Source: Paraburkholderia heleia NBRC 101817 (lineage in GTDB: Bacteria; Pseudomonadota; Gammaproteobacteria; Burkholderiales; Burkholderiaceae). From it: DNA of 64,000 nucleotides. The stretch lies in the NCBI RefSeq assembly GCF_000739775.1, contig NZ_BBJH01000007.1, positions 62,001 to 126,000 on the forward strand, given 5' to 3'. The notes beneath the pieces are model-generated. The model worked only from the letters and a program-made list of their open reading frames with translations, did no database searches and was not told where the DNA came from. The position numbers and the translations under genes were made by a program. This document shows positions 51,934 to 62,251 of this stretch, piece after piece (position 1 is the stretch's first letter; every line of letters starts with the position of its first letter).

Positions 51934-53282
51934 GACTGCTGCTCCGGATTGAAGTGTTTCTTGAGGCCTTGCCAGCACTCGTAGTAATGCGCCTGCAACT
52001 GGCTCGTTTCGAGCGCGTAGCGCGTCGGGCGGATCAGCGTGCGGGTCTCGAACATGAAGGCCATCGTGTCGCCGACCTTGTGCGGTTGGGTCGTGTCGGC
52101 ATTCGAGGCTTTTTCGAAGGTTTCGGCATCCGGGCCGTGGCCCGACATGCAGTTGTGCAGGCTCGCGCCGCCCGGCACGAAGCCTTCGGCCTTGGCGTCG
52201 TACACGCCGTGCACGAGGCCCATGAACTCGCTCGCCACGTTGCGGTGATACCAGGGCGGACGGAACGTGTTCTCGGCCGCGAGCCAGCGCGGCGGGAAGA
52301 TCACGAAGTCGATCGAGTCGACGCCCGGCGTGTCCGTGGGCGCGTGCAGCACGAGGAAGATCGAAGGATCCGGGTGGTCGTAGCTGATCGAGCCGATGGT
52401 ATTGAAGCGGCGCAGGTCGTACTTGTAGGGCGCATAGTTGCCGTGCCACGCCACCACGTCGAGCGGCGAGTGGCCGATGTCGGCGCGCCAGAGTTGGCCA
52501 TTGAGCTTAGTCACAAGTTCGAACTCGCCTTCGCGGTCTTCATACGCGGCGACGGGTGTGAGGAAGTCGCGCGGATTCGCGAGGCCATTCGAGCCGATCA
52601 CGCCGAGATCCGGCAGACGCAGGAGCGCGCCAAAGTTCTCGCAGATATAGCCGCGTGCTTCGCCATCGGGCAGATCCACCGTGAAGCGCACGCCGCGCGG
52701 GATCACGGCGATCTCGAAGGGCTCGACGTCGAGCCGGCCCATTTCCGTGCGGATGGCGAGCCGCCCCTGCTGCGGGACGATCAGCAGCTCGCCGTCGGTG
52801 TTGTAGAAAAAGCGGTCCACCATCGGCCGGTTCGCCGCGTACAGGTGGATCGCGCAGCCGCTCATGGAGGCCGCCGAGCCGTTGCCCGACATCGTCACCC
52901 AGCCGTCGATGAAATCGGTGGGCGCCGTGGGCATGGGCAGCGCGTCCCAGCGCAGCTGGCTGGGCGGCGTGGGCGGCACCTCGCCGAAATCGGCGACGAG
53001 GCGCGGCGCGCCATTCACGTCGAGGCGCGACGTGACCGGCGCAAACGGCTGATGTACGGCGCCCGGACGGATCCGGTAGAACCATGTGCGGCGGTTGTGC
53101 GAGCGCGGTGCGGTGAACGCGGTGCCCGAAAGCTGCTCCGCGTACAGGCCATAGGCGCAGCGCTGCGGCGAGTTCTGGCCTGCGGGCAGCGCGCCCGCCA
53201 GCGCCTCGGTCGCGAATTCGTTGGCGAAACCGCTCATGTAGCCGTGCTGGACATCAGTCGGGTGCCGCAAAGGTGCGTTCAT
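51930..53282 (-). CDS. hmgA: Homogentisate 1,2-dioxygenase
   Basis: A 450-residue ring-cleaving enzyme. The iron-site region [20 protein letters not shown] supplies His and Glu ligands, and [20 protein letters not shown] supplies the last His; [20 protein letters not shown] is also diagnostic. GGAGAG lies before the ATG at 53282, better than a GTG four codons upstream. It forms an operon hmgA-fahA for phenylalanine/tyrosine catabolism. The gene upstream, divergent, encodes a degenerate EAL protein. Confidence 0.97.
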   Translation of the reverse strand: MNAPLRHPTDVQHGYMSGFANEFATEALAGALPAGQNSPQRCAYGLYAEQLSGTAFTAPRSHNRRTWFYRIRPGAVHQPFAPVTSRLDVNGAPRLVADFGEVPPTPPSQLRWDALPMPTAPTDFIDGWVTMSGNGSAASMSGCAIHLYAANRPMVDRFFYNTDGELLIVPQQGRLAIRTEMGRLDVEPFEIAVIPRGVRFTVDLPDGEARGYICENFGALLRLPDLGVIGSNGLANPRDFLTPVAAYEDREGEFELVTKLNGQLWRADIGHSPLDVVAWHGNYAPYKYDLRRFNTIGSISYDHPDPSIFLVLHAPTDTPGVDSIDFVIFPPRWLAAENTFRPPWYHRNVASEFMGLVHGVYDAKAEGFVPGGASLHNCMSGHGPDAETFEKASNADTTQPHKVGDTMAFMFETRTLIRPTRYALETSQLQAHYYECWQGLKKHFNPEQQS

Positions 53283-53524
53283 TGCTCTCTCCACGTTCTC
53301 GGGTCATGACATGACGTCACGCGATTTTCGGATAGTAAAACCAATTACGATTAGTGAAATTAGGCGTATACCCTGGCGAGCAACCGGCAGCCTCCAGAAC
53401 AGGCGCGAACGGTCGATAACGTTATGACCAAACAGTCCATCCGGGGCGGCTGCAGGCTGCTACCATCGGGTCATGCGACCCCGTGCGGGGTTCGCGCTTT
53501 TCACCCGCTTCCCGCCAGATCACC

Positions 53525-54352
53525 ATGATTGCTCCCACCATTCCCGAGCTCGTTGCCCGCGCCGCCGCCCATCCGTTTCTCGGCGAGCATCTGGCGATGG
53601 GCACTGGCGCGCACGCCAAGGAAGCCGTGGCACGGCGGCGCGGCGTGGAGCTATTGAGCGCCTACGAGCCGATTTACGACATCAGCGTGCACAGCGGGGC
53701 GCAATCGCTCACCGCCGATCTCGCAATGGCCTCGCGCTTTGGCGACGAACTCGGCTATCAGGCAGTCACGCTGCGCGAACAGGACGGCCAGCTCGCGCCC
53801 TGCGACGCATTCAGCGACACCCTCGACGACCCCGACCTCGTCGCGGTCGACCGCATGGTGCGCGCGCTGCACGCGATCAATTTTCTGGGCGGCCAGCAGC
53901 ACGGGCTGCTCTTCCTGCGCGTGCACGAGCGGCTCCTGAAGAGCGTGAAGTACGACCATGGACGGCATTTCTCGAACGTGCTGGTGTCGTTCGGGCTGAA
54001 CCCCGGGCGCATCGTGATCGAGCTGCCGGCGGCGGCGGTCGCGCACCGCACGTTCCTTGGCTATCTCACAAAGAGCTATCAGCGGTACGGATTCAAGGTG
54101 GCGGGCAATCTGCCCAATGCCGGGCAGATTCTTTCGGTATCGGAGGCGCCTCGGCCCGACTTCGTGAAGATGGATGCGGCGTCCGCGCTGCGCGATTCGA
54201 TGGTGAAGCCGCTCGTGAGTTATGCGGCGCGGCTGCGCATACCGCTCATTTTCAACCGCGTGACCGATGCGGCGCAGTTCGAGCAGTTGCAGCAATACGA
54301 CGTGCGCTTCGTGCAGGGGCCGGTGTTCGCGGCCCAGGACAAGGTGGTTTGA
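53525..54352 (+). CDS. EAL-domain protein, catalytically degenerate
   Basis: A 275-residue protein with an EAL (c-di-GMP phosphodiesterase) fold but without its catalytic set: the opening is YEPIYDISVHSG, the EAL loop is replaced (GYQAVTLREQD), the DDFG-like and KIDxxF parts are changed (DFVKMDAASALR), and ELPAAAVAH stands where an EITE-type segment is normal. It may bind c-di-GMP or act by protein contact rather than hydrolyse it. It is divergent from hmgA and precedes convergent murB. Confidence 0.8.
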   Translation: MIAPTIPELVARAAAHPFLGEHLAMGTGAHAKEAVARRRGVELLSAYEPIYDISVHSGAQSLTADLAMASRFGDELGYQAVTLREQDGQLAPCDAFSDTLDDPDLVAVDRMVRALHAINFLGGQQHGLLFLRVHERLLKSVKYDHGRHFSNVLVSFGLNPGRIVIELPAAAVAHRTFLGYLTKSYQRYGFKVAGNLPNAGQILSVSEAPRPDFVKMDAASALRDSMVKPLVSYAARLRIPLIFNRVTDAAQFEQLQQYDVRFVQGPVFAAQDKVV

Positions 54353-54421
54353 GGGTGATGCGCGGGGGCTGATGGCGAGGGGCGGCGCCCGGTGGCTGCC
54401 TGAGAGGCCTCGTAACTGGCC

Positions 54422-55477
54422 TTAGAGACTGATGGGTTCCTGCTCCAGCTCCACGCCGAAGCGCGCGAGCACGTCGCGCTGGATCGCCTGTGCGAGCTCA
54501 ATAATGTCCGCGCCGGTCGCACCGCCGCGATTGACGAGCACGAGCGCCTGACGCTCATGCACCGCCGCTGCACGCAGTGCACGGCCCTTCCAGCCGCACT
54601 GGTCGATCATCCAGCCCGCCGCGAGCTTCACGCGCCCGTCGGCCTGCGGGTACGAAACGATCTGCGGCTCGCGCTCGATGAGCGTTTCGAACTGCTGCGC
54701 TTCGATCACGGGATTCTTGAAGAAACTGCCCGCATTGCCGACTTCGAGCGGGTCGGGCAGCTTCGCGCGCCGCACCGCGACCACGGCTTCGAACACGGCG
54801 CGCGCATGCGGCGCCTCGCCGGCGTTGTGCTGCGCCAGCTCGCGCGCGAGATCGGCATAGCCCGCGTTGGGCTGCCAGACCTTCGGCAGGCGGAACGTGA
54901 CCGAGGTAATGACGAAGCGGTCGCGCCCTTCGCGTTTGAAGAAGCTGTCGCGATATCCAAAGCGGCAGGCGGGGGCGTCGAACTCGACGGCTTTGCCCGT
55001 CGCCATCTCGATGGCCCGCACCGACACGCAGCGCTCGGCCATCTCGAGCCCGTAGGCGCCGATGTTCTGAATGGGCGCCGCGCCCACCGTGCCTGGAATC
55101 AGCGCCAGATTCTCGAGGCCCGGCATACCCACTTCGAGCGTCCAGGACACAAAATCGTGCCAGTTCTCGCCGGCGGCGGCTTCCACGTACCAGGCGTGGC
55201 CGTCTTCACTGGCAACGCGCTTGCCGGCCAGCGCCATGAGCAGCACGAGACCGTCGAAGTCGCGCGTGAGCACGACGTTGCTGCCGCCGCCCAGCACGAG
55301 CGTGCGCAAGCCCTGGGCACGCGGGTCGCGCACGGCGGCGGCGAGATCGGCCTCGCTTTCGACCCGGCACGCATAGCGCGCACGCACGTCGAAGCCAAAT
55401 GTGTTGTGCGCGCGCAGCGCAAAGCCGGCGGCGAACCACACTGGGGACGGAGTGACGGACGTTTGGACGACGGGCAT
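54422..55477 (-). CDS. murB: UDP-N-acetylenolpyruvoylglucosamine reductase
   Basis: A 351-residue type I MurB, which reduces UDP-GlcNAc-enolpyruvate to UDP-MurNAc in the cytoplasm for peptidoglycan. FAD-binding [20 protein letters not shown], then [20 protein letters not shown] and GAYGLEM, catalytic region GYRDSFFK, and a C-terminal GSFFKNPVI with [10 protein letters not shown]. The ATG at 55477 is family-consistent; no strong ribosome site is visible. Divergent from yajQ. Confidence 0.96.
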   Translation of the reverse strand: MPVVQTSVTPSPVWFAAGFALRAHNTFGFDVRARYACRVESEADLAAAVRDPRAQGLRTLVLGGGSNVVLTRDFDGLVLLMALAGKRVASEDGHAWYVEAAAGENWHDFVSWTLEVGMPGLENLALIPGTVGAAPIQNIGAYGLEMAERCVSVRAIEMATGKAVEFDAPACRFGYRDSFFKREGRDRFVITSVTFRLPKVWQPNAGYADLARELAQHNAGEAPHARAVFEAVVAVRRAKLPDPLEVGNAGSFFKNPVIEAQQFETLIEREPQIVSYPQADGRVKLAAGWMIDQCGWKGRALRAAAVHERQALVLVNRGGATGADIIELAQAIQRDVLARFGVELEQEPISL

Positions 55478-55780
55478 CGAGGAAGAACCGGACACAGACA
55501 GCAGACGAAAAATGGCCGCGAAGGCGGAAATAGCCGCCGGCGGGCACCTGTGCACCGCCCACTCGCCTGCGGGCGGGGGCGAGCCGCCTTGGGCAAACGC
55601 AACGGCGCCGGTAGAATGGCGTCGGTCCGTGATTATAACGAGTGCGCAAACCCCGCCGCCTGGAAATGCGTCAGCGGCCCGCGGAATACGGCTGCGAACC
55701 GCGGGCACCTGGCTTGCGTCGCCTGGTTTGCGTCGGTTTGGCACCGCCGTTTGCGCACCCCGTACTTTTTGGAGAGAGCA
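55478..55780. other. Divergent intergenic region, 303 bp
   Basis: It lies between murB (minus) and yajQ (plus). A plausible plus-strand promoter is at 55589-55617. No coding sequence or hairpin of note was seen. Confidence 0.5.
55589..55617 (+). promoter_or_regulatory. Candidate sigma-70-type promoter for yajQ
   Basis: TTGGGC at 55589 and TAGAAT at 55612 are 17 bp apart. The start codon of yajQ is 164 bp downstream, giving a long leader. Confidence 0.45.
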
Positions 55781-56266
55781 ATGCCATCGTTTGACGTCGT
55801 CAGCGAAGCCAACATGATCGAAGTAAAGAACGCCGTGGAGCAATCCAACAAGGAGATCTCCACACGCTTCGACTTCAAGGGCTCGGATTCGCGCGTCGAG
55901 CAAAAGGAGCGCGAGCTGACCGCGTTCGCCGACGACGACTTCAAGCTCGGCCAGGTGAAGGACGTGCTCGTGTCGAAAATGGCCAAACGCAATGTGGACG
56001 TGCGCTTCCTCGACTACGGCAAGATCGAGAAGATCGGCGGCGACAAGGTCAAGCAGGTCATCACCGTGAAGAAGGGGGTATCGGGCGACCTCGCGAAGAA
56101 GATCGTGAGGCTCGTGAAGGACAGCAAGATCAAGGTCCAGGCGAGCATCCAGGGCGACGCCGTGCGCGTGACGGGGGCCAAGCGCGACGACCTGCAAAGC
56201 GTGATCGCCATGCTGCGCAAGGACGTGACCGATACGCCGCTCGACTTCAACAACTTCCGCGATTAA
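55781..56266 (+). CDS. yajQ: YajQ-family nucleotide-binding protein
   Basis: A 161-residue protein starting [20 protein letters not shown], with [20 protein letters not shown] and a C-terminal [14 protein letters not shown], all hallmarks of YajQ (UPF0234). YajQ proteins bind c-di-GMP or nucleotides and in Xanthomonas act as regulatory effectors. GGAGAGAG precedes the ATG. A good terminator follows at 56288. Confidence 0.96.
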   Translation: MPSFDVVSEANMIEVKNAVEQSNKEISTRFDFKGSDSRVEQKERELTAFADDDFKLGQVKDVLVSKMAKRNVDVRFLDYGKIEKIGGDKVKQVITVKKGVSGDLAKKIVRLVKDSKIKVQASIQGDAVRVTGAKRDDLQSVIAMLRKDVTDTPLDFNNFRD

Positions 56267-56287
56267 GGCGGCAGGTCCGGCGCATCG

Positions 56288-56309
56288 CGGGGCGGCTCGG
56301 GCCGCCCCG
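56288..56309 (+). terminator. Rho-independent terminator after yajQ
   Basis: Arms CGGGGCGGC and GCCGCCCCG with loop TCGG, then TTTCGTTT. Confidence 0.75.
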
Positions 56310-56340
56310 TTTCGTTTCACGCGCCCCGCTTTGCTCGCGC

Positions 56341-56829
56341 TCAGTCCGCCGTCGCCACGAGCGGCATGAGCACTTCGCCGGTTTCCAGCAGTGTCTTGAG
56401 ATTCGAGAGGATGCGAGGCCAGCCGCCCGATACCTTCTCGATAAAGATCGACCCCGGCCGCGCCACGCTGTGCGTGATCGTGAGCTTGACCGCGTGCTCG
56501 ACGGGCTCGATGTCGATCGTGCAGAGCGAATCGCCCTCGGCATGAAGTTCGGCCAGGAACATGTTGCGCCAGCGCAGCACGAGCCGGCGCGGAGGATCGG
56601 CTTCGACCACCGCGCCCGAGTCGGCGATCCGGCCGTCGGCAAAGCGCAGCGACCACGACGAGCCCGTTTGCCAGTCGCATTCGTGATGCATGCCGAACCA
56701 GTAGCGCTCGGTGAACGCGCGGCTCGTGAGCGCTGTCCACAACGCCTGCGGCGTGGTGCGGATGAACGTGACGTAGACGAACGTCGAATCGCCGGCGGCG
56801 CTGCCTTGCGTGTGCTTGTCGCTACTCAT
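56341..56829 (-). CDS. SRPBCC (AHSA1-type) protein paired with ArsR
   Basis: A 162-residue START-like fold protein: [40 protein letters not shown] and [24 protein letters not shown] six bases before the ATG. It overlaps the upstream ArsR-type regulator gene by 8 bp, a very common pair; the SRPBCC member probably binds a hydrophobic ligand, and the regulator controls both. Ligand unknown. Confidence 0.9.
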   Translation of the reverse strand: MSSDKHTQGSAAGDSTFVYVTFIRTTPQALWTALTSRAFTERYWFGMHHECDWQTGSSWSLRFADGRIADSGAVVEADPPRRLVLRWRNMFLAELHAEGDSLCTIDIEPVEHAVKLTITHSVARPGSIFIEKVSGGWPRILSNLKTLLETGEVLMPLVATAD

Positions 56830-57145
56830 GGCTGTCTCCTTCGAGTGATCGCTTGAGGTCGACGAGCGCGCCCACGCGCTCGTGCTCGAACTTGCCGATC
56901 CAGCGCGCGGCGATCTCGCCGATGGGCACCGGATTGATGAAATGCCGCTTCTCGCGCCCATGCCGCTGCGTCGCGACGAGATTCGCCTCTTCCAGCACCG
57001 CGAGATGCTTCGTGACCGCCTGGCGCGAGATGGCCAGCCCCTCGCATAAATCGGTCAGCGTCTGGCCGTTTTTCGCATGGAGGCGGTCGAGCAGCTGACG
57101 GCGGCTCGCGTCCGCCAGCGCGCGGAATACGGCGTCGTCGTTCAT
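56822..57145 (-). CDS. ArsR-family regulator (SdpR-like), autorepressor candidate
   Basis: A 107-residue winged-helix protein: DDAVFRALADASRRQLLDRL, LTDLCEGLAISRQAVTKHLA, VATQRHGREKRHFINPVPIG. It lacks the metal-binding cysteine motif of ArsR, fitting the subgroup paired with SRPBCC proteins. The ATG at 57145 is preferred over a TTG five codons upstream. A perfect palindrome lies 10 bp upstream at 57155-57174. Confidence 0.92.
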   Translation of the reverse strand: MNDDAVFRALADASRRQLLDRLHAKNGQTLTDLCEGLAISRQAVTKHLAVLEEANLVATQRHGREKRHFINPVPIGEIAARWIGKFEHERVGALVDLKRSLEGDSHE

Positions 57146-57154
57146 GCATCGATT

Positions 57155-57174
57155 ATGCAACCATATGGTTGCAT
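57155..57174. promoter_or_regulatory. Perfect 20-bp palindromic operator
   Basis: ATGCAACCATATGGTTGCAT reads identically on both strands, just upstream of the ArsR-type start. It fits an operator through which the regulator represses its own gene and the SRPBCC partner. Confidence 0.8.
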
Positions 57175-57183
57175 GTCAAGGTG

Positions 57184-57208
57184 AAAAAAACGGCGCCGCA
57201 GCGCCGTT
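57184..57208 (-). terminator. Rho-independent terminator of the chemotaxis receptor gene
   Basis: Arms AACGGCGC and GCGCCGTT with loop CGCA; on the minus strand the stem is followed by a run of seven T. It lies 30 bp after the receptor stop codon. Confidence 0.85.
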
Positions 57209-57237
57209 CTCCCGCGTCATCCGGTCGTGCGCCTGCC

Positions 57238-59037
57238 TCAATCGAGCCTGAACTGGCCCACCGCATCCGCGAGATTGGCCGCCTGGCCGCGCAGCGCCGC
57301 TGCGGCAGCCGTCGACTGCTCGACGAGCGCCGCGTTCTGCTGAACCATCTCGTCGAGCTGGCTGACCGCCCGGTTCACTTCCTGGATGCCGCGCGTCTGC
57401 TCGCCGGCGGCATGGGTGACCTCGGAGATGATGGTCGTCACGTTCGAGACGTTCGCCACGATCTCGTCCATCGTCGAGCCGGCGCGGCGCACAAGCTGCG
57501 AGCCCGAAGTCACGCTCGAAACGGTCGATTCGATCAGCGCCTTGATTTCGCGCGCCGCCTGCGCGCTGCGCTGGGCCAGGCTGCGCACCTCGCCCGCCAC
57601 CACTGCGAAGCCGCGGCCCTGCTCCCCCGCGCGCGCCGCTTCCACGGCCGCGTTCAGCGCGAGAATGTTGGTCTGGAACGCGATGCCGTCGATCACGCCG
57701 ATGATGTCCGCGATCTTCACCGAGGCCTTTTCGATGTCGCCCATCGTGTGCACGACGTCGCCGATCACCGAGCCGCCGCGCGAGGCCGCCTGGGAAGCCG
57801 TGGCGGCCGTCACGTCGGCCTGCTGCGCCGCGTTCGCCGACTGCGCGACCGTCGCCGTGATCTCCTCCATCGAGGCAGCGGTTTCCTCCAGGCTCGCCGC
57901 AGCAGACTCCGTGCGCCCCGACAGGTCGACGTTGCCCGCCGCGATCTCGTCGCTCGCGGTACGCACCGACTCGCTCGCATCGCGGATGTGGCGCATCACG
58001 TCGCGCAGCTTGTCCATGAACGCGTTGAACGAGCGCGCGATCTGCGCGACTTCATCGTTGCCCACGGCGGGCAGGCGCTTTGTCAGGTCGCCCTCGCCGG
58101 CGCTGATCGCGTCCATCGCGTCGCGCACGCGCGAAAGGCGCTGGAACGACACGGCCGTCGCGGCGGCCACGATCGCCGCAGCCGCCACCGCGATCACCAC
58201 GAGCGCGATGAGCGACGCCGTGAGCAGCGAGCGCATGGCCGCCGTCGCATCGGCGCGGTCGAAAGCGACGACGAGGCGCCAGTCGGTGCCCGGAATCGTT
58301 TGCGCGCGCATGAGCTTGATGTCGCCCTTCACGTCCACCTTCAATGGCTCGCTCGCCGAGAACAGCGCGTTCAGGCGATCGCCGGCGAGTTCGGGCGCGA
58401 GCTCCGCGACGGGCTTGAGCGTGAGCTGCGAGTCGGGGTGCGCGACGATCGCGCCGTTCGCGTCGACGAGCACGCCGAAGCTCGCCGGCGTGGGATGAAT
58501 CGAGCGGACGTTGGCGATCACGTTGTCCATCGCCACATCGCCGGAGACGACGCCCTTCACGGCGCCGTCGCGAATGACCGGCTCCGCGAACGCCACCACG
58601 AGCTTGCCGGTGCCCACATCCACATAGGGCGGCGTGACGACCGCCTTGCCCGCCGCGACGGCCTGCTTGTACCACGGGCGCCCGGTCGGGTCGTAGTCGG
58701 GCGGAATGCCGGTGGCGTCGGAGAACTTCGCCGTGCGGTCGGCGTAGCCCACGTAGACGTTCGTGAAGCCGCCCGCTGCCGCAATCTGCTTGAGCGCCGG
58801 CACGGGATCCGGCGCGAGCACGGCGTCCTGGAGCGAGTCGATCATCCGCACGTGCGTCGCGACCCACTCGGCAATGCCCTGGGCGTGGCTCTCTTCGAGC
58901 GCCGTGAGCGTGCTGTCGATCGAGTCCTTGTTGTGCGAGTCGGCGACGAAATAATCGAGCGCCGTATTCGCGGCAAGCGCGCTCACGACAATGACAACGC
59001 AGAGCGCGACGATGCGCGCGCGGATGGTGGAAAACAT
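57238..59037 (-). CDS. Methyl-accepting chemotaxis protein with Cache sensor
   Basis: A 599-residue inner-membrane receptor. First helix about 8-25; a periplasmic dCache-like domain follows (about 35-270; [40 protein letters not shown]); second helix about 275-300; HAMP ([20 protein letters not shown]); signalling domain with the invariant hairpin tip [20 protein letters not shown] and [20 protein letters not shown]. The C-terminus lacks a CheR-binding NWETF pentapeptide. Ligand unknown, though dCache receptors often sense amino acids or organic acids. No che genes are near. Confidence 0.95.
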   Translation of the reverse strand: MFSTIRARIVALCVVIVVSALAANTALDYFVADSHNKDSIDSTLTALEESHAQGIAEWVATHVRMIDSLQDAVLAPDPVPALKQIAAAGGFTNVYVGYADRTAKFSDATGIPPDYDPTGRPWYKQAVAAGKAVVTPPYVDVGTGKLVVAFAEPVIRDGAVKGVVSGDVAMDNVIANVRSIHPTPASFGVLVDANGAIVAHPDSQLTLKPVAELAPELAGDRLNALFSASEPLKVDVKGDIKLMRAQTIPGTDWRLVVAFDRADATAAMRSLLTASLIALVVIAVAAAAIVAAATAVSFQRLSRVRDAMDAISAGEGDLTKRLPAVGNDEVAQIARSFNAFMDKLRDVMRHIRDASESVRTASDEIAAGNVDLSGRTESAAASLEETAASMEEITATVAQSANAAQQADVTAATASQAASRGGSVIGDVVHTMGDIEKASVKIADIIGVIDGIAFQTNILALNAAVEAARAGEQGRGFAVVAGEVRSLAQRSAQAAREIKALIESTVSSVTSGSQLVRRAGSTMDEIVANVSNVTTIISEVTHAAGEQTRGIQEVNRAVSQLDEMVQQNAALVEQSTAAAAALRGQAANLADAVGQFRLD

Positions 59038-59241
59038 GGGGGAGTGCCGTGTGGGAGAAGAAGAAGGAAGCCGCAAAAAGCTGATCTGGAACTATCAGGG
59101 TTTACGGCAGGCCACACGGTGTTCTTGAGGGTGCACCCGCAGCAGATGCACGCATGGATGGCGTACTTGGCAGCAGGATGACAGACGACAGGCGAAATTA
59201 TCAGACAAATAGAGTGCAACGCCCTGCCCTGTCATGCCGGC

Positions 59242-59862
59242 CTACTTGCCTGCGCCCGCCGCCTTTTTCTCGCCGATGCGGCTTTCCTTGCCCGCGATGA
59301 GCTTGGCGATGTTCGCGCGATGCCGCCAGAACAGCAGCACGCTCATGGCGAGGATGGCGAGCGCGACGATGCGCGGGCCGAACATGAACACGTAGTAGAG
59401 CGGCGCGAACACGGCGGCCGCCAGCGCCGCGAGCGACGAGTAGCGCGTAAAGAACGCGACGATGAGCCAGGTGGCGAGCGTGGCGGCACCGAGCACCGGA
59501 TTCACGGCGAGCAGGACGCCGGCCGCGGTGGCGACACCCTTGCCGCCCTTGAAACGGAAAAACACCGGATACAGGTGGCCGAGGAACACGGCGATCGCCG
59601 CGAGCGCGACGGCGGCGTCGCCCAGACCGTAACGCGGCCCGAAGCGCACGACGAGCCAGACGGCCAGCCAGCCCTTGAACGCGTCGCCGATCAGCGTGAG
59701 GATCGCGGCCTTCCTGTTGCCGCTGCGCAGCACGTTGGTCGCGCCGGGATTGCCGGAGCCGTAGGAGCGCGGATCGTCGAGGCCCATGAAGGCGCTCACG
59801 ATCACGGCGAACGAAACCGAGCCGATCAGATAGGCGAGAACGGCGACGAACAGGTTGTACAT
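59242..59862 (-). CDS. plsY: Glycerol-3-phosphate acyltransferase PlsY
   Basis: A 206-residue membrane enzyme that uses acyl-phosphate to acylate glycerol-3-phosphate, the first step of phospholipid synthesis. Motifs are [20 protein letters not shown] (motif 1), [20 protein letters not shown] (motif 2) and the late [20 protein letters not shown] (motif 3). Length is usual. The upstream frame is longer but not PlsY-like. Confidence 0.96.
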   Translation of the reverse strand: MYNLFVAVLAYLIGSVSFAVIVSAFMGLDDPRSYGSGNPGATNVLRSGNRKAAILTLIGDAFKGWLAVWLVVRFGPRYGLGDAAVALAAIAVFLGHLYPVFFRFKGGKGVATAAGVLLAVNPVLGAATLATWLIVAFFTRYSSLAALAAAVFAPLYYVFMFGPRIVALAILAMSVLLFWRHRANIAKLIAGKESRIGEKKAAGAGK

Positions 59863-60072
59863 GCACGAAACCCGGATGAAGTGGAACGATGCGCGCCGGG
59901 CGCCAGCGAAGGTCGCCGCCGCCCGGCCACGCGCGACGGCGCCCATTCTACCGAAGCGCGGGCGTGCCCTGCCCGCGCAGACGGCACAAGCACGCACAAC
60001 CCAGGGTAAATCAGGGAAGCAACGGGAACGGGCGGGGAATGCGCCCAGCGGGCGTCGCGCCTCGTTTGACGG

Positions 60073-60564
60073 TTACTCGACACTCGCGCACTGCACCGGC
60101 TTCGCGTTCAGCAGCGAAGTGAGCACCGCGGGCGCGAGGCTCACGAGATAGCCGCGGCGGCCGCCGTTGAGCCAGATCTCGTCGAGTTCGAGGATGGTCG
60201 ACTCGACATACACGGGCATGGCTTTCTTCGTGCCGAACGGCGACGTGCCGCCCACCAGATAGCCCGAATGGCGGTTCGCGACTTCGGGCTTGCAAGGCTC
60301 GATGCGCTTCGCGCCGATCTGCCGCGCGAGATTCTTCGTCGACACCTTGCGGTCGCCGTGCATGAGGACGATGAGCGGCTTCGCGTGCTCGTCCTCCATC
60401 ACGAGCGTCTTGACGACGCGATGCTCGTCCACGCCGAGCTGGCGCGCGGATTCTTCCGTGCCGCCATGCTCGACATACTCGTAGGGATGCTCGCCGAATG
60501 CGACGCCCGCGCGGCGCAGCATCTGCGTGGCGGGCGTTTCGGACACGTGTTTCGTTTTGCTCAT
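60073..60564 (-). CDS. ybaK: Cys-tRNA(Pro) deacylase YbaK/EbsC
   Basis: A 163-residue editing enzyme that removes Cys from mischarged tRNA(Pro). Substrate-pocket residues sit in YVEHGGTEESARQLGVDEHR, HGDRKVSTKNLARQIGAKRI (conserved Lys) and SGYLVGGTSPFGTKKAMPVY (GxxPFG). Start ATG at 60564 fits the family. It is next to xerD in the same direction. Confidence 0.95.
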   Translation of the reverse strand: MSKTKHVSETPATQMLRRAGVAFGEHPYEYVEHGGTEESARQLGVDEHRVVKTLVMEDEHAKPLIVLMHGDRKVSTKNLARQIGAKRIEPCKPEVANRHSGYLVGGTSPFGTKKAMPVYVESTILELDEIWLNGGRRGYLVSLAPAVLTSLLNAKPVQCASVE

Positions 60565-60619
60565 CGGCGCATTGTAATCGCACGGCCTGCAACGACTGCG
60601 CCAAACGCGTATGCCACGG

Positions 60620-61597
60620 TCAGCCGCGCGGATGATGCTTCTCGTGCAGCAGACGCAGCCGCTCGCGCGCGACGTGCGTATAGATCTGCGTCGTGGAGAT
60701 GTCGCTGTGGCCGAGCAACAGCTGCACGACCCGCAGGTCCGCGCCGTGATTGAGCAGGTGCGTGGCAAAGGCGTGGCGCATCGTGTGCGGCGAGAGCGGC
60801 GCATGGACGCCCGCCGCCGCTGCGTGGCGCTTGATGATGTGCCAGAACTGCTGGCGCGTCATGCCTTCGGCGCGCGCGGTCACGAAGAGCGCGTCGGCCG
60901 TGCGCGCGCCGAGCAGCGCCGGCCGCGCCTCGCGCAGGTAGCGCTCGATCCACGCGTGCGCCTCCTCGCCGAACGGAATGAGCCGCTCCTTCGAGCCCTT
61001 GCCGAGCACGCGCACGACGCCTTCGTTCATGCCCACCTCGACCGTCTTGAGCGTGACGAGCTCGGTCACGCGCAGGCCGCTCGCGTACATCAGTTCCAGC
61101 ATCGTGCGATCGCGCAGGCCGAGCGGCGTCTCGACGTCGGGCGCGCCCAGCAGCGCCTCGACCTGCGCCTCGCTCAAGGTCGACGGAAAGCGTGGCGCCT
61201 GCTTCGCCGAGCGGATGCGCACGGTCGGGTCCGAATGCACGCGCTGCTCGCGCAGCGCCCAGCCGTAGTAGCGCCGAAACACCGAAAGGCGCCGGTTCGC
61301 CGAAGTGGATTTATCGTCCTTGCGGCGCGCGCTGTAGGCGAGCAAATCGTCTTCGTGGGTCGTGTCGAGCGCGTTGGAGCGCTCGCGCGCGAGCCACTGC
61401 GCGAACAGGCGCAAATCGCGCCGGTAGGCGTCGAGCGTGTTGCGCGAGAGACCGTGCTCGAGCCACATGGCGTCGCAGAACGTGTCGATGGCGCTCAGGC
61501 TCGATACCAGCGCTTCGGCCGCGGCGGGGTCGAGTGCTTCCGTTTCGTCGGCGGCATCGCTTGCGGCAAGCGGCGGCGGGTTCGTCGTCATCGTCAT
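60620..61597 (-). CDS. xerD: Tyrosine recombinase XerD
   Basis: A 325-residue recombinase that resolves chromosome dimers at dif with XerC at the septum. The N-terminal SAM-like domain contains LSRNTLDAYRRDLRLFAQWL; the catalytic set is Arg in SGLRVTELVTL, Lys in GKGSKERLIPF, His-x-x-Arg in SPHTMRHAFATHLL, His in LLGHSDISTTQIY and Tyr in QIYTHV. It starts 4 bp after ogt with no clear site, so coupling to ogt is likely; an ATG two codons downstream is an alternative. Confidence 0.95.
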   Translation of the reverse strand: MTMTTNPPPLAASDAADETEALDPAAAEALVSSLSAIDTFCDAMWLEHGLSRNTLDAYRRDLRLFAQWLARERSNALDTTHEDDLLAYSARRKDDKSTSANRRLSVFRRYYGWALREQRVHSDPTVRIRSAKQAPRFPSTLSEAQVEALLGAPDVETPLGLRDRTMLELMYASGLRVTELVTLKTVEVGMNEGVVRVLGKGSKERLIPFGEEAHAWIERYLREARPALLGARTADALFVTARAEGMTRQQFWHIIKRHAAAAGVHAPLSPHTMRHAFATHLLNHGADLRVVQLLLGHSDISTTQIYTHVARERLRLLHEKHHPRG

Positions 61598-61601
61598 TCT
61601 G

Positions 61602-62087
61602 TTATCGCAGCTCAAACCGGTTCGACGTGCATTCGTGGGCGAGCAGCCAGCGCTTCACGTCGCGAAAGAAGCCTTCGCCGCCGTGATGCGCGAAGCCGCC
61701 GAGGCCGCTCGCCGACACCACGCGATGACACGGGATCACGAGCGGAAAGGGATTGTCGCCGCATGCCTGGCCCACGGCGCGCGGGCTGTGCCCGCCAATG
61801 CGCTGCGCGAGTTCGCCGTAGGTGAGGACTTCGCCCGCTTCGATTGCGCAGATGCCGTCCCACACGCGCCGCTGGAATCCGGTGCCAAGCGGTGCGAGCG
61901 GCAGGTCGAAAGCGGCGTCGGCGTTCTCGAAATAGCGGCCGATCTGCGCGGCCGCGCGCGCGGCGAGTTCGCAATCGGGCTCGACGCTCGCCGTCTGTCC
62001 CGGCAGATAGACGATCTCGCGCAGCGCTTGCCCGAGCGTGCGGATGCCGACCTTGCCGAACGGCGCGTCGATCACTGCGTTGAACAT
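61602..62087 (-). CDS. ogt: Methylated-DNA-protein-cysteine methyltransferase
   Basis: A 161-residue suicide repair protein removing alkyl groups from O6-alkylguanine. The acceptor cysteine is in FPLVIPCHRVVSASGLGGFA; the helix-turn-helix part is EVLTYGELAQRIGGHSPRAV. GGGAG lies six bases before the ATG at 62087. It is between queG and xerD, all on the minus strand. Confidence 0.94.
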   Translation of the reverse strand: MFNAVIDAPFGKVGIRTLGQALREIVYLPGQTASVEPDCELAARAAAQIGRYFENADAAFDLPLAPLGTGFQRRVWDGICAIEAGEVLTYGELAQRIGGHSPRAVGQACGDNPFPLVIPCHRVVSASGLGGFAHHGGEGFFRDVKRWLLAHECTSNRFELR

Positions 62088-62251
62088 CGTCGTCTCCCGT
62101 CGATTCGGAGTCAGCGCTTCAGCGCTCACTCCGATCCCATGCAAAGCCGTGCGCGGACGTTGCACGCCATGGTGCCGCGTTGTGCGCGCGATTGCCAGCG
62201 CGCCGTCGTCCCGTTTCGGGTCCATGCCCGCCTCCGCCGTCTTCATCCGCA

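Noticed and set aside
55478..56740. Upstream extension of the murB frame through yajQ
   Set aside because: It runs antisense to yajQ and is not MurB-like; MurB length is normal from 55477.
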